Part shown: in pieces, positions 9,163-17,713 of the stretch
How positions within the stretch are numbered: the stretch's first letter is position 1
Layout of the letters: every line of letters begins with the position of its first letter
Assembly (NCBI GenBank): GCA_017618215.1
Contig: JAFZUQ010000002.1
Location: forward strand, 1-64,000
Direction: 5' to 3'
DNA: 64,000 nt
DNA from: Elusimicrobiaceae bacterium
Lineage (GTDB): Bacteria; Elusimicrobiota; Elusimicrobia; Elusimicrobiales; Elusimicrobiaceae
Notes under the pieces: model-generated
The model's database searches: none
Told to the model about the DNA's origin: nothing
Seen by the model: only the letters and a program-made list of their open reading frames with translations
Made by a program: the position numbers and the translations under genes

Positions 9163-9680
9163 TTTAAGTTTTTAAGTGTTTCTAAAATACTGTCAACATG
9201 CTCCGGAGAATAACCACGCCATGTTTGGACCGGTTTACCGTCTTTAAACAGCATAATAGTCGGAAATCCTCTAACACCGTATTCCTGCATTAATTCTTTT
9301 GCATTGTAATAAATTTTGATATTTTTAGCTGCTTTGACAGGTTCTAAATTAACAAGGCTTGAAGAACTTCCATCCATAAAAGCAATAATAACATCTGCTT
9401 GCGTTGAAGGTACTTGACCTGCAAGGTTATCCATATACGGAAGCATTTTCTTGCACCAACCGCAAAAACCTGCCATAAAAGCAACCACGACGGGTTTTTC
9501 ATTTATCTTCTCGTTAAAGCTATAACTGTCAGCATTTAAACCAGACAATATATAGATTTGTGCACCTTGTCTGTTTTGCACATTTTGTGCCTTTCCATTT
9601 TGTTCGGACACGAATTTTGCTACTTGATCGCAAGCGGCAAAAGAAAGAACTGCTAATGTTAGTATTAATATTTTTTTCAT
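9159..9680 (-). CDS. Thioredoxin-like lipoprotein
   Basis: A 173-residue exported protein with a lipoprotein signal (MKKILILTLAVLSFAAC). The thioredoxin fold carries the active site GFCGWCKK at about residues 72-79 and the cis-proline region GVRGFPTIMLFKDGK. A CGWC site in a periplasmic lipoprotein suggests a thiol-disulfide reductant or oxidant, for example in cytochrome, pilin or cysteine-rich protein maturation. The exported Cys-rich proteins at 562-1560 and 5501-5989 are possible clients, but that is inference. The ATG has a TATAAT six bases upstream and no Shine-Dalgarno. Confidence 0.88.
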   Translation of the reverse strand: MKKILILTLAVLSFAACDQVAKFVSEQNGKAQNVQNRQGAQIYILSGLNADSYSFNEKINEKPVVVAFMAGFCGWCKKMLPYMDNLAGQVPSTQADVIIAFMDGSSSSLVNLEPVKAAKNIKIYYNAKELMQEYGVRGFPTIMLFKDGKPVQTWRGYSPEHVDSILETLKNLK

Positions 9681-9686
9681 AATTAA

Positions 9687-9692
9687 ATTATA
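9687..9692 (-). promoter_or_regulatory. -10-like TATAAT, six bases before thioredoxin-like gene
   Basis: Minus-strand TATAAT followed by TTAATT and ATG. Same spacing as the glyQ start. Confidence 0.5.
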
Positions 9693-9694
9693 TA

Positions 9695-11065
9695 TTATTT
9701 AAACACAAATTTTAAGAGCTTTAAATAAAGTTTTTTGTATGGGGAGTAACGAATAGGGAAATCTATCCAATTCTTTTTATCAACTATGCTTTTAAAGTGC
9801 GTAAAAGTTTTAAAGCCTTGCTCGCCATGATAAGAACCCATACCGCTTTCGCCGACACCTCCGAAAGGCATTTCGGTGCTAGCAAGATGCATGATAGTAT
9901 CATTAATACAACCACCACCGTAACGAACGCGGCTTGTAATTTGCTTAATCGTTTGCTTATCATTTGAAAATAAATACAATGCAAGCGGTTTGGGTTTACC
10001 GTTAAGTAAATCAATAACTTCTTCAATATTTTCAAAAGTCAGAATAGGTAAAATGGGCCCAAATATTTCTTCCTGCATAATTTTATCTTCCCAAGTTACA
10101 TTTACCATAATTGTAGGGGCAATTTGTAAAGTATCTTTATTTATTTGACCACCGTAAATTATTTTTGAAGGTTCCATTAAACCGCTTAATCGGTCAAAAT
10201 GTTTTGCGCTGATAATTTTACCGTAATCTTTATTTTCGAAAGGTTTTTTACCATATTGTTTTTGCGTTTGCATACAAAGTTGTTTTTGCAATTCTTGGGC
10301 AATACTTTTATGACATAAAATATAATCGGGCGCAACACAAGTTTGCCCGCAGTTCAAAAATTTACCAAAGACTATACGGCGCGCTGCAAGTTTTAAATCA
10401 GTGCTTTGGTCTACTATACACGGGCTTTTACCGCCAAGTTCCAAAACAACGGCCGTTAAATTTTCCGCCGCGCGCCTTAAAACTTCTTTACCGACATTTG
10501 AACTGCCGGTAAAAAATATAAAATCAAATTTTTCTTTAATCAAATTTCGTGCATTATCAATATCTTGGTCCACCAAATAAACATATTCTTCCTTAAAACA
10601 AGCGCGAATAACTTTACCCATAATCAAAGTTGTTGACATAGAGTTTTTGCTTGGTTTAATCATTGCCGTATTACCAGCAGCAATTGCATCAATTAGAGGA
10701 TCCATCGTAAGCAAGAACGGGTAATTCCACGGGCTGATAATTAAAGTGTTCCCGTAAGGTATCGGTTTTATATAACTGCGTGAAGCAAAATTAACAAGAG
10801 GTGTATGAACAGTTTTTTCAGCTGCTAAACGCCTTGTGTTTTTAAGCATATAATTTATTTCTTCGTATACAAGGCCGATTTCGCACATAAAACTTTCAAA
10901 TTTACATTTGCCTAGATCCTGTTTTAAGGCAGTAATAATTTCCCCCTCATACTGCTTAATTGTATCTTTTAAAAGTTTGAGCTTTGAAATGCGCAAATCA
11001 ATATCAAGCGTTGCACCGCTTGCAAAAAATTTCCTTTGCTTTTCAAGTATATTATTCAATTTCAT
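9695..11065 (-). CDS. NAD(P)-dependent aldehyde dehydrogenase, class 3 type
   Basis: A 456-residue soluble ALDH that oxidises an aldehyde to the acid. Visible are the cofactor-site proline motif SPWNYPFLLT near 111-120, the FTGSSNVGKEV nucleotide-binding turn near 185, the general-base Glu in LELGGKSP (Glu209), and the catalytic Cys in GQTC (Cys243). The short N-terminus and the C-terminal hydrophobic/basic tail (YSPYKKLYLKLLKFVFK) fit the fatty-aldehyde/class 3 branch (AlkH, YwdH). The substrate cannot be read from the sequence. It is upstream of the thioredoxin-like gene, 14 bases away. Confidence 0.9.
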   Translation of the reverse strand: MKLNNILEKQRKFFASGATLDIDLRISKLKLLKDTIKQYEGEIITALKQDLGKCKFESFMCEIGLVYEEINYMLKNTRRLAAEKTVHTPLVNFASRSYIKPIPYGNTLIISPWNYPFLLTMDPLIDAIAAGNTAMIKPSKNSMSTTLIMGKVIRACFKEEYVYLVDQDIDNARNLIKEKFDFIFFTGSSNVGKEVLRRAAENLTAVVLELGGKSPCIVDQSTDLKLAARRIVFGKFLNCGQTCVAPDYILCHKSIAQELQKQLCMQTQKQYGKKPFENKDYGKIISAKHFDRLSGLMEPSKIIYGGQINKDTLQIAPTIMVNVTWEDKIMQEEIFGPILPILTFENIEEVIDLLNGKPKPLALYLFSNDKQTIKQITSRVRYGGGCINDTIMHLASTEMPFGGVGESGMGSYHGEQGFKTFTHFKSIVDKKNWIDFPIRYSPYKKLYLKLLKFVFK

Positions 11066-11247
11066 TATTGTTACCTTTAACTTGATAATAAAACTTTCAA
11101 GTTCCTTTTGTTCATATTTAGGTATAGGGTAGGTGTGCTATTTGAGCCGATATTGATACTCCAAACAATAGTCATAGATATATTTTAGCGAATAGTATGT
11201 CATAAGTCAAAAAATTAATATCAAAATTTCTATGTAATTTCGGCTTT

Positions 11248-11265
11248 AAAAATTGTAATATATAT
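11248..11265 (+). promoter_or_regulatory. Promoter block shared by the two surface-repeat genes (copy 1)
   Basis: AAAAATTGTAATATATAT is identical to 11907-11924. TG followed by TAATAT fits an extended -10 element. A strong AAAGGAGG ribosome site follows at 11278-11285. Confidence 0.5.
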
Positions 11266-11291
11266 CTAGATATTCTTAAAGGAGGATGTCC

Positions 11292-11843
11292 ATGAAAAAG
11301 TTATTAGTACTTGCTGTAATGGTTGCCACATTAGGCGTCTGTGCAGCAGCAGAATCCCCAATCAAATTGTCCTTATATGACAATATTGCTTGGCCCCAAA
11401 CCAACAAAGCCAATATCGTTTTAGGTCTTGTTGATAACAATACCCCGACAGTTGCCGGTGTTTCTTTAGCAATCGGTTCTTCAAGAGTTGACGATCTTAC
11501 CGGTGCATCTTGGGCATGGATATATGCCAGATCTAACAACTTAACCGGTGTACAATGGGCTTTATATGATGTGACTAACAGAGCAACCGGTGTAACATTC
11601 GGTCTTGTTAACCACAACAAAGGTGCCTTTACCGGTGCACAACTCGGTTTCGTAAACTTGGCAAATAATATGAAAGGTCTCCAATGGGGCTTTTACAACC
11701 AAGCAGAAACATTAACAGGTTTGCAACTCGGTTTCGTAAACTATATCAACAGAATCGATAAAGGTTTACAAATCGGTTTAGTTAACATTATTGAAAGCAA
11801 TGGTTGGTTACCAATCATGGTCATTGTTAACGGCAAATTCTAG
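11292..11843 (+). CDS. LA_2272-like surface repeat protein, copy 1
   Basis: A 183-residue exported protein. The ATG at 11292 is favoured over 11286 because it lies six bases after AAAGGAGG and begins the signal peptide MKKLLVLAVMVATLGVCAAAE. The mature protein is a series of ~15-17-residue repeats built on LTGxQxGxVN (NLTGVQWALYD, AFTGAQLGFVN, TLTGLQLGFVN). This resembles the LA_2272-type surface repeat family. Such repeats probably stack as a beta-solenoid at or beyond the outer membrane. A paralogue follows 104 bases downstream with its own promoter and terminator. The role is unknown. Confidence 0.85.
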   Translation: MKKLLVLAVMVATLGVCAAAESPIKLSLYDNIAWPQTNKANIVLGLVDNNTPTVAGVSLAIGSSRVDDLTGASWAWIYARSNNLTGVQWALYDVTNRATGVTFGLVNHNKGAFTGAQLGFVNLANNMKGLQWGFYNQAETLTGLQLGFVNYINRIDKGLQIGLVNIIESNGWLPIMVIVNGKF

Positions 11844-11860
11844 TTTTTGGAAATGTTTTA

Positions 11861-11890
11861 AAAAGGCCTGCGTTTACAGGCCTTTTTTTT
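11861..11890 (+). terminator. Terminator after surface-repeat copy 1
   Basis: AAAAGGCCTG and CAGGCCTTTT pair around a CGTTTA loop, followed by a T-run. Confidence 0.9.
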
Positions 11891-11906
11891 TACACTTTTT
11901 ATCTGC

Positions 11907-11924
11907 AAAAATTGTAATATATAT
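11907..11924 (+). promoter_or_regulatory. Promoter block shared by the two surface-repeat genes (copy 2)
   Basis: Identical to 11248-11265. It is followed by a TATATTATAAAGGAGG leader, so both copies are probably controlled alike and independently. Confidence 0.5.
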
Positions 11925-11947
11925 TTATATTATAAAGGAGGATATAC

Positions 11948-12589
11948 ATGAAAAAGTTATTAATGCTGGTTGCATTAGTTGCAACTTTGGGCATCAGTGC
12001 AGCTGCTGAATCCCCAATCAAATTGTCCTTATATGACAATATTGCTTGGCCCGAAACAAATAAAGCCAATATCGTATTAGGCCTTATTGACAGTAATACC
12101 CCTACCGTTAAAGGTGTTGCTTTAACCATCGGTTCTACAAGAGTTGATGACCTTACCGGTTTATCTTGGGCTTGGATTTACACAAGAACAAACCATTTAA
12201 CCGGTGTGCAATGGGGCGGTTTATACCATGTAACAAATGATGCTACCGGTGTTACCGGCGGTTTTGTTAACCATAATAAAGGAAACTTAACCGGCGTACA
12301 ATTCGGTTTTGTAAACATCGCAAAGAATTTTACCGGTGTAGAATGGGGCGCAGTAAATGTCGCTAAAGATTTTACCGGTGCTCAATTAGGTCTTGTTAAT
12401 GTTGCTAATAACGTTAAAGGTGCTCAATTAGGCTACTTATTTAACTATGCAGAAAATTTAACAGGTTTGCAACTTGCTCTTGTTAACTACACAAAACGCA
12501 TTGATAAAGGTTTACAAATCGGTTTAGTTAACATCATTAACAATAATGGTTGGTTACCAATCATGGTCATCGTAAACGGCAGATTCTAA
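11948..12589 (+). CDS. LA_2272-like surface repeat protein, copy 2
   Basis: A 213-residue paralogue of the preceding gene with almost the same signal peptide, the same LYDNIAWP segment and the same ending (NGWLPIMVIVNGRF). It has about two more LTGxQxGxVN repeat units (FTGVEWGAVNVAKD, FTGAQLGLVNVANN) in the middle. Each copy has its own promoter, ribosome site and terminator. The pair is therefore a tandem duplication that kept regulation but changed repeat number. Recombination between copies or between units could vary length. Confidence 0.87.
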   Translation: MKKLLMLVALVATLGISAAAESPIKLSLYDNIAWPETNKANIVLGLIDSNTPTVKGVALTIGSTRVDDLTGLSWAWIYTRTNHLTGVQWGGLYHVTNDATGVTGGFVNHNKGNLTGVQFGFVNIAKNFTGVEWGAVNVAKDFTGAQLGLVNVANNVKGAQLGYLFNYAENLTGLQLALVNYTKRIDKGLQIGLVNIINNNGWLPIMVIVNGRF

Positions 12590-12604
12590 TTTGCTAATTT
12601 ACTT

Positions 12605-12637
12605 TAAAAAGGCCTGCCTAAAGCAGGCCTTTTTTAT
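12605..12637 (+). terminator. Terminator after surface-repeat copy 2
   Basis: AAAAAGGCCTGC pairs with GCAGGCCTTTTT around CTAAA, followed by T-rich sequence. It is nearly the same hairpin as at 11861-11890. It also covers the end of the convergent hydrolase gene. Confidence 0.9.
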
Positions 12638-13485
12638 TTAAAATATTTCTCTAAAAATTTGGAAATTTCTTGCAGATATTTAGCCCCGGCAACTTCATGG
12701 CAACGGGTGTGGCCGGCTTCTTCCACCAACCAAAGTTCTTTCGTACACTTTATAGCATCAAAAACACGTAAAGCTCTTTTATAAGAAACTAAACGATCAT
12801 TTTTACCATGTATTTGCAAAACCGGACAAGCGATCAATGGTGCAGAAGTTTTAGGTGACAAATCTTCAAGCCCTGTATGAAATTTAAATCTTTTAAATCG
12901 TAAAAAAATGTAAACAATTGGGTAATAAGGTAAAGTGTGATGGTTCCATGCCCATTTGCGCACCACCCTTTTATAAGAATAGAAACAGGCTTCTAAAATT
13001 ACGGCCTTTATTGTTTTATCTATTGCCGCAATATAAGCTGCAACAGAAGCCCCTAAACTTATACCGTATAAGGCAATTTCTTTACATTTTTCGGGTTTGT
13101 TTTTGCGAAGATATTCCAAAGCGGCCTGTGCATCCAAATACTCCCTTAAACCTTGCGCACTTTTGCCGGAACTTTCCCCCATACCACGGAAATCAAAATA
13201 AAATAAATTATATTTTTTCGCCAAATTTATAGTTTGCGGAAGTATTTGGCTTTTATCCATTTCAAACCCATGCATCAAAACGAGCGTTTTGCTTGAACCA
13301 GCACAAGGTAAAAACCAGCCCTTTAAAGTTATATCGTCTTGATTTTTGAAGGCTATGTCTTCAGCTTCAAAACCCATATCCTTAGGATAAACTTTTAAAG
13401 GCGGTTGGTGCCAATTAAGTGCCCTATAAAGTTTAATACAAAATGCGCATATAAATAAAGCAACTAAAATAATAATTACCGTCAT
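12634..13485 (-). CDS. Membrane-anchored alpha/beta hydrolase
   Basis: 283 residues from the ATG at 13485. The N-terminal helix (IIILVALFICAFCIKLY) anchors the enzyme. The fold shows the oxyanion-hole segment LMHGFEMDK, the nucleophile elbow GISLGAS and a late catalytic His (EEAGHTRC), with the acid in HGKNDRLVS. It resembles the YqkD/BEM46-type serine hydrolases with unknown esterase or peptidase substrates. A TATAAT lies six bases before the ATG and no ribosome site is present. A longer in-frame version from 13527 would start inside the terminator hairpin and is rejected. Confidence 0.88.
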   Translation of the reverse strand: MTVIIILVALFICAFCIKLYRALNWHQPPLKVYPKDMGFEAEDIAFKNQDDITLKGWFLPCAGSSKTLVLMHGFEMDKSQILPQTINLAKKYNLFYFDFRGMGESSGKSAQGLREYLDAQAALEYLRKNKPEKCKEIALYGISLGASVAAYIAAIDKTIKAVILEACFYSYKRVVRKWAWNHHTLPYYPIVYIFLRFKRFKFHTGLEDLSPKTSAPLIACPVLQIHGKNDRLVSYKRALRVFDAIKCTKELWLVEEAGHTRCHEVAGAKYLQEISKFLEKYFK

Positions 13486-13491
13486 AATTAA

Positions 13492-13497
13492 ATTATA
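13492..13497 (-). promoter_or_regulatory. -10-like TATAAT, six bases before hydrolase start
   Basis: Minus-strand TTTTGTATAAT then TTAATT and ATG. It lies directly downstream of the kdsC terminator hairpin. Confidence 0.5.
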
Positions 13498-13498
13498 C

Positions 13499-13528
13499 AA
13501 AAAACCCCCGCAAAACGGGGGCTTCAAA
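13499..13528 (-). terminator. Terminator after kdsC-like gene
   Basis: GCCCCCG and CGGGGG pair around a TTTTG loop on the minus strand, followed by TTTTTTG. It separates kdsC from the hydrolase. Confidence 0.8.
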
Positions 13529-13537
13529 AGATATCAT

Positions 13538-14143
13538 TTATTTTTGGTTTTGTTTTTTAAAGTCAATAACAATTAAAGGCCGCTTGGGGCTGCTGCCTAT
13601 AGTGCCTTCTTCCGACTTCTTTAAAGCTTCGGGCCAAAAACCCTGCATTTTTAAAACAAGTTCGGCAACTTCCCTAAAAGCACCTTTACCGCCATCAACT
13701 TGGGTAATATAATCAGCCTCACTCTTAACCTCGGGCACGGCATTGTTTACCGCGCAAGCAAGGCCTACATATCTTAAAGCGGGAATATCAATAAGGTCAT
13801 CACCGATATAGGCAATTTCTTCAGCTTTCAAATTGCAGCGCGCCATCAAATCTTTTAAAGCAGGAAGTTTATCAAGATAATTATAATACAAAAAATCTAA
13901 CCCGAGTGTGTTTGCCCTATGCTCGGTTGCCGGAGCATTACCACCTGTAATTATACCTGTTTTAAAACCAAAATCACGGAGTAAAATAAAACCTATCCCG
14001 TCATAAGCACAGAATTTTTTCACTTCCGCTATTTTACCTGCGGGTGTACTAAAGAAGTTCATTGTAGCATCTGTCAACACGCCGTCAACATCTGTAATAA
14101 CTGCTTTGATTTTTTTTATTTTATCTGTTAATGTTAAGTTCAT
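13538..14143 (-). CDS. kdsC: 3-deoxy-D-manno-octulosonate-8-phosphate phosphatase
   Basis: HAD-superfamily phosphatase of the C0 subclass (no cap domain) that releases Kdo from Kdo-8-P for lipopolysaccharide. Visible motifs are the nucleophile ITDVDGVLTD near residues 16-25, ITGGNAPAT, and the Mg-binding IGDDLIDIPAL. The 201-residue length is slightly over the usual ~175-190 because of a C-terminal tail (SSPKRPLIVIDFK). Presence of KdsC implies Kdo-containing LPS. A TAAAAT lies six bases before the ATG. Confidence 0.93.
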   Translation of the reverse strand: MNLTLTDKIKKIKAVITDVDGVLTDATMNFFSTPAGKIAEVKKFCAYDGIGFILLRDFGFKTGIITGGNAPATEHRANTLGLDFLYYNYLDKLPALKDLMARCNLKAEEIAYIGDDLIDIPALRYVGLACAVNNAVPEVKSEADYITQVDGGKGAFREVAELVLKMQGFWPEALKKSEEGTIGSSPKRPLIVIDFKKQNQK

Positions 14144-14149
14144 AATTAT

Positions 14150-14155
14150 ATTTTA
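14150..14155 (-). promoter_or_regulatory. Extended -10-like TAAAAT, six bases before kdsC
   Basis: Minus strand reads TTGG-TAAAAT-ATAATT-ATG. The TG one base ahead of the hexamer fits an extended -10. Confidence 0.5.
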
Positions 14156-15460
14156 CCAATTTGTTAAAGGGGATGTAGTAACATAATACCTACCCTCTTC
14201 CATTTCTATACTCCTTGCAGGATCTGTAAAACCAATACTTAAATTAGGCGTAGGGCCTCTAAGTATCATGTAAGGAGCGAAGACAGGTGTAGACAAATTT
14301 TCTAAATAAACATGAATATCTGTCTGCAAATATAAAGAGTAATGAGGCAGAATAAAACGAGGTGATAAGAATAAACCTACCGTTATAATTATATAACAAA
14401 GCCACTTGGAAAAATCAAATTTATAAGCACAGATATAATATTTGACCAAAAATAGAAATGCTATTATTATCAACACAGACGCCGAATAATATGCCCTAAG
14501 CGGTGTACGTGGGGCAGCAAATAAAATAAAAGCCATCATAATGGATATCATGAAAATAAATAAAGAATTCCACAAATCTTCTTTTATGGTATCTCTCTTA
14601 TCTTTATCTAAAAATCCTATAATCAAAAATATGAAAATTAGAAAAGCGATATAAAACTGTGCTTTAAAAAATTTATTTAAGTGATGTATATGAAAAAATA
14701 GCTTTTGGCTTAAAGATGCCGCAGTGATCTTAGAAATAAATCCCAATGTCATTTTATTATAATGGATCGGAGCAGAAAAAAACACCAAACAGCCTATCGC
14801 CAAACCAAAAATCAAAAAACTTAAAGCACGTGGGGTTTTAACTTTTTTATATTCGTAAAACAAAGCAAAACATAATGCCAAGCCAAAGGCAACTGGCGCC
14901 AAACATTCATTACTCGTCCCAACTAGAAACCCAAGTATAAATAAAAAAATTCTCAAAGTTAAACTATCCTTCAAAATAACATTCTTTGTTTGAATTCGGC
15001 GCAAAAGACATAACATAATAAGAAAAGGTAAAATTGTCCAAGTATAATTTATAGCCCCACTTAACCAAAACATAACTTGAGAAGGGGTACAAACAAAAAA
15101 TACACTCATGAACAAAATTATAATAAAATAAGGCATATCCGTTAGATCTTTTACATTTGGAAAACGCACAAATAAAATATAAAAGATACACAAACAATTA
15201 GACAATTGGACTAACGGATTAAGTAAAATAAAGGACCATTTACCTAAACCAAAAATAGATATTCCGAAAAACACACTTGCGCGAGGAACTGTCACAAAAT
15301 AAGCTTCTTTAAAAGCATCTTTGATTATTCCCCAAGTAAAAGGCTCTTGCCATCTAAAGAATTCATCCAAAGTAACTGGGTACCAAAAGGACATTATACC
15401 TATAAAAACAGTAAAAATTAAGGCAACTATACCCCAAAGATAAACGCTATATTTTTTCAT
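14153..15460 (-). CDS. DUF6056-like polytopic membrane protein
   Basis: 435 residues from ATG 15460, with about ten hydrophobic segments. The motif FWLSGAINYTWTILPFL, an acidic residue in an early extracytoplasmic loop (YPVTLDEFFRW) and the general layout match the DUF6056 family. These are GT-C-like membrane proteins often proposed to be glycosyltransferases acting on lipid-linked sugars. Activity is not shown by the sequence. It lies just upstream of kdsC on the same strand, so a cell-envelope glycan role is plausible. The start has TATAAT six bases upstream. Confidence 0.75.
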   Translation of the reverse strand: MKKYSVYLWGIVALIFTVFIGIMSFWYPVTLDEFFRWQEPFTWGIIKDAFKEAYFVTVPRASVFFGISIFGLGKWSFILLNPLVQLSNCLCIFYILFVRFPNVKDLTDMPYFIIILFMSVFFVCTPSQVMFWLSGAINYTWTILPFLIMLCLLRRIQTKNVILKDSLTLRIFLFILGFLVGTSNECLAPVAFGLALCFALFYEYKKVKTPRALSFLIFGLAIGCLVFFSAPIHYNKMTLGFISKITAASLSQKLFFHIHHLNKFFKAQFYIAFLIFIFLIIGFLDKDKRDTIKEDLWNSLFIFMISIMMAFILFAAPRTPLRAYYSASVLIIIAFLFLVKYYICAYKFDFSKWLCYIIITVGLFLSPRFILPHYSLYLQTDIHVYLENLSTPVFAPYMILRGPTPNLSIGFTDPARSIEMEEGRYYVTTSPLTNW

Positions 15461-15466
15461 AATTAT

Positions 15467-15472
15467 ATTATA
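15467..15472 (-). promoter_or_regulatory. -10-like TATAAT, six bases before DUF6056-like gene
   Basis: Minus strand reads TTGG-TATAAT-ATAATT-ATG with an extended -10 TG. It faces the plus-strand promoter at 15498-15503 across 25 bases. Confidence 0.55.
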
Positions 15473-15497
15473 CCAATTATAAGAGCCCCAAAATTTA

Positions 15498-15503
15498 TAT
15501 AAT
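15498..15503 (+). promoter_or_regulatory. -10-like TATAAT, six bases before CsgG-like lipoprotein gene
   Basis: TATAAT, then ATAACT, then ATG 15510. The two divergent start codons are only 49 bases apart. Confidence 0.55.
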
Positions 15504-15509
15504 ATAACT

Positions 15510-16184
15510 ATGAGAAGATTTTTAATACCGGCCTTGATACTATGCTTGATATCTTGCGCCCCCAAATCTTATATAAGCAAAACATATAATTTCAACAATA
15601 TGAAACGTATAGGTGTTTTGCCTTTTAATTCCCCGACGCCGATATTTTCAGGAGCGGAAAATTTATTTACCAAATATCTCATTAAATACGGTTATACGGT
15701 TGTAGAACGTGCACAACTTGAACAAATTTTGGAAGAACATGATTTAACAGAAAATTATTTATCGCCAAATGTTACTAGGCAAATAGGTAAGATTTTGGGC
15801 GTTGATGTTTTGTTAGTTGGGGAAATAACCTCATATTTGCCTGAACAAAAAACTATGCTTTACAGGGTTACAAAAAATACATCTTCCACACCGGTTTATA
15901 ATACACAGATAACAAAAGATAAAGATGGCGCAGTAAAAGTAAAGCAAACTTACGGCGGTCAAGATTACAGACAAAATAAAGAAGTTTTACCAACCGAATA
16001 TACCATCTATGCCCAAGTAGGTGTAGTGGCAAAAATGCTTGATGTGAATACTGCTGAGGTTATATGGGTCGGTGATGATACTCAAGAAGGCATAAGTGGC
16101 CTTGATGCACTGGATTCAAGTGCAAAAGGCATAATAAAAAGTTTCGATAAACAAGTAAGGAAATCGCAAAGGAAATCTTTATGA
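15510..16184 (+). CDS. CsgG/FlgO-like outer-membrane lipoprotein
   Basis: A 224-residue lipoprotein (LILCLISCAPK lipobox). The domain begins MKRIGVLPFNSPTP, then YTVVERAQLEQILEEHDL and GKILGVDVLLVGEITSY. This succession is typical of the CsgG/FlgO/TolB-N-like fold, in which a periplasmic domain recognises components of an envelope process. Curli genes are absent, so a specific curli export role is not supported. The stop overlaps the ATG of the next small membrane protein (ATGA), suggesting coupled translation. Confidence 0.8.
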   Translation: MRRFLIPALILCLISCAPKSYISKTYNFNNMKRIGVLPFNSPTPIFSGAENLFTKYLIKYGYTVVERAQLEQILEEHDLTENYLSPNVTRQIGKILGVDVLLVGEITSYLPEQKTMLYRVTKNTSSTPVYNTQITKDKDGAVKVKQTYGGQDYRQNKEVLPTEYTIYAQVGVVAKMLDVNTAEVIWVGDDTQEGISGLDALDSSAKGIIKSFDKQVRKSQRKSL

Positions 16185-16411
16185 TAAATCACCCTAATAT
16201 AGAGATAGAAAACTCAAATTATTTCATTTGGAGTATTGTGTGCATTTTTATAATTTTAGCTTTAGTATTTGTTTTAAAACAAAGGCAAGGTGTACAGGTT
16301 AATACAAAAACTATGCATGATTTTGTTTTGAAAGAATCAAAACAGCAAGTAAGCCCGATAAAAAAATATTTTCCGGCACCTTACTCTGTGAAAGATATTG
16401 CTAAAGAATAA
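16181..16411 (+). CDS. Small single-pass membrane protein
   Basis: 76 residues with one transmembrane helix (YFIWSIVCIFIILALVFVL) and a basic C-terminal tail. It is not a known family. It is supported as real because its ATG overlaps the stop of the CsgG-like gene by 4 bases and the gene fills the space to serS with only 9 bases left. It may assist the lipoprotein it is coupled to. Confidence 0.65.
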   Translation: MINHPNIEIENSNYFIWSIVCIFIILALVFVLKQRQGVQVNTKTMHDFVLKESKQQVSPIKKYFPAPYSVKDIAKE

Positions 16412-16420
16412 AGAGGAATT

Positions 16421-17713
16421 ATGATAGATATTAAATTTGTAACCGATAATTTTGAAGAAACAAAAAAACGTTTGACTACAAGAAATGCAAAACTTGCCGA
16501 AAGTGCACAGAAAGTTTTTGATTTACAAGCCGAATACAAAAAAGCTTTGCAAGAACTTGAAACCGAACGTTCTAAAAGAAATGAAATTTCCAAAAAAATA
16601 GGCATGATACGCGCAAAAGAAGGGCCCGAAGCTGCTACTACCGCATTAAAGGAAGCAAACGCCTTAAAAGAAAGTATGCAGGCACTTGAAGAAAAAACAA
16701 CTGTACTCAAAGCACAAATTGAAGAAATCATGCTTACGATCCCTAATCTACCGGACTCAAGTGTGCCTGTCGGTGCTGATGATAAAGCAAATGTTATAGT
16801 TAAAGAAAATACTTTACCTATACCGCAATTTAATTTTAAAGTTAAAGACCATCACGAAATCGGCGAAAACCTTGGCATATTAGATTTTGAAACTGCTTCA
16901 AAACTTTCCGGCAGCCGCTTTGCTTTACTTTGCGGGCAGGGCAGCCGTTTGGAACGCAGTTTAATCAATTTTATGATTGACCTCCACACAAAAAACGGTT
17001 ATACCGAATTTATGCCACCTGCTATAGTTAATGCCGAAGTTTTATACGGCACAGGCCAATTACCAAAATTTAAAGAAGATATGTACCATGTTGAGGGTGA
17101 GGAAGACCAATATTTAATTTCTACCGCTGAAATCCCTTTAACAAATATGTATCGCGGACAAGTTTTAAAAGATACCGATTTACCTAAAGCATTTTGTGCT
17201 TATACACCTTGTTTTAGAAAAGAGGCCGGTTCTTACGGCAAAGATACGCGTGGTTTAATAAGAAACCACCAATTTAACAAGGTGGAACTTGTTTGGCTTG
17301 CAAAACCGGAAGAAAGTATGGATATCTTGGAAAAAATGACACAGGAAGCCGAACTTGTTTTAAAAACGTTGGGATTACCTTATCGCCGCGTTTTACTTTC
17401 AAGCGGTGATATGGGTTTTAGTTCCGCAAAAACTTATGACTTGGAAGTTTGGTTCCCAAGCCAAAATTGTTTTAGAGAAATTTCAAGTTGTTCCAACTGC
17501 CTTGACTTTCAAGCACGCCGCATGAACTTGCGATACAAAAAAGAAGGCCAAAAAGGCACATCTTATGTTCACACCTTAAACGGTAGCGGCGTAGCTGTTG
17601 GCCGAACCTTTGCGGCAATACTTGAAAATTATCAAAATGAAGACGGCTCTGTAACAATTCCGCCAGCTTTAAGGCCCTACTTTGGAAGTGAAAAAATTGA
17701 AAAAGTTAAATAA
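16421..17713 (+). CDS. serS: Serine-tRNA ligase
   Basis: Class II synthetase, 430 residues, normal length. It has the N-terminal long antiparallel coiled coil (about residues 30-105) that grips tRNA-Ser. Motif 2 is CFRKEAGSYGKDTRGLIRNHQF, and the region ISSCSNCLDFQARRMNLRYK with the final motif 3 GVAVGRTFAAILENYQ is intact. An AAGAGGA site precedes the start. Serine may also be activated for tRNA-Sec if present, but there is no evidence for that here. Confidence 0.97.
   Translation: MIDIKFVTDNFEETKKRLTTRNAKLAESAQKVFDLQAEYKKALQELETERSKRNEISKKIGMIRAKEGPEAATTALKEANALKESMQALEEKTTVLKAQIEEIMLTIPNLPDSSVPVGADDKANVIVKENTLPIPQFNFKVKDHHEIGENLGILDFETASKLSGSRFALLCGQGSRLERSLINFMIDLHTKNGYTEFMPPAIVNAEVLYGTGQLPKFKEDMYHVEGEEDQYLISTAEIPLTNMYRGQVLKDTDLPKAFCAYTPCFRKEAGSYGKDTRGLIRNHQFNKVELVWLAKPEESMDILEKMTQEAELVLKTLGLPYRRVLLSSGDMGFSSAKTYDLEVWFPSQNCFREISSCSNCLDFQARRMNLRYKKEGQKGTSYVHTLNGSGVAVGRTFAAILENYQNEDGSVTIPPALRPYFGSEKIEKVK

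Noticed and set aside
12634..13527. Longer hydrolase start at 13527
   Set aside because: The extra residues are encoded by the kdsC terminator hairpin; the ATG at 13485 has the -10-like element.
15510..16184. Curli secretion channel CsgG
   Set aside because: The protein is shorter than CsgG and no other curli gene is near; only the fold family is claimed.
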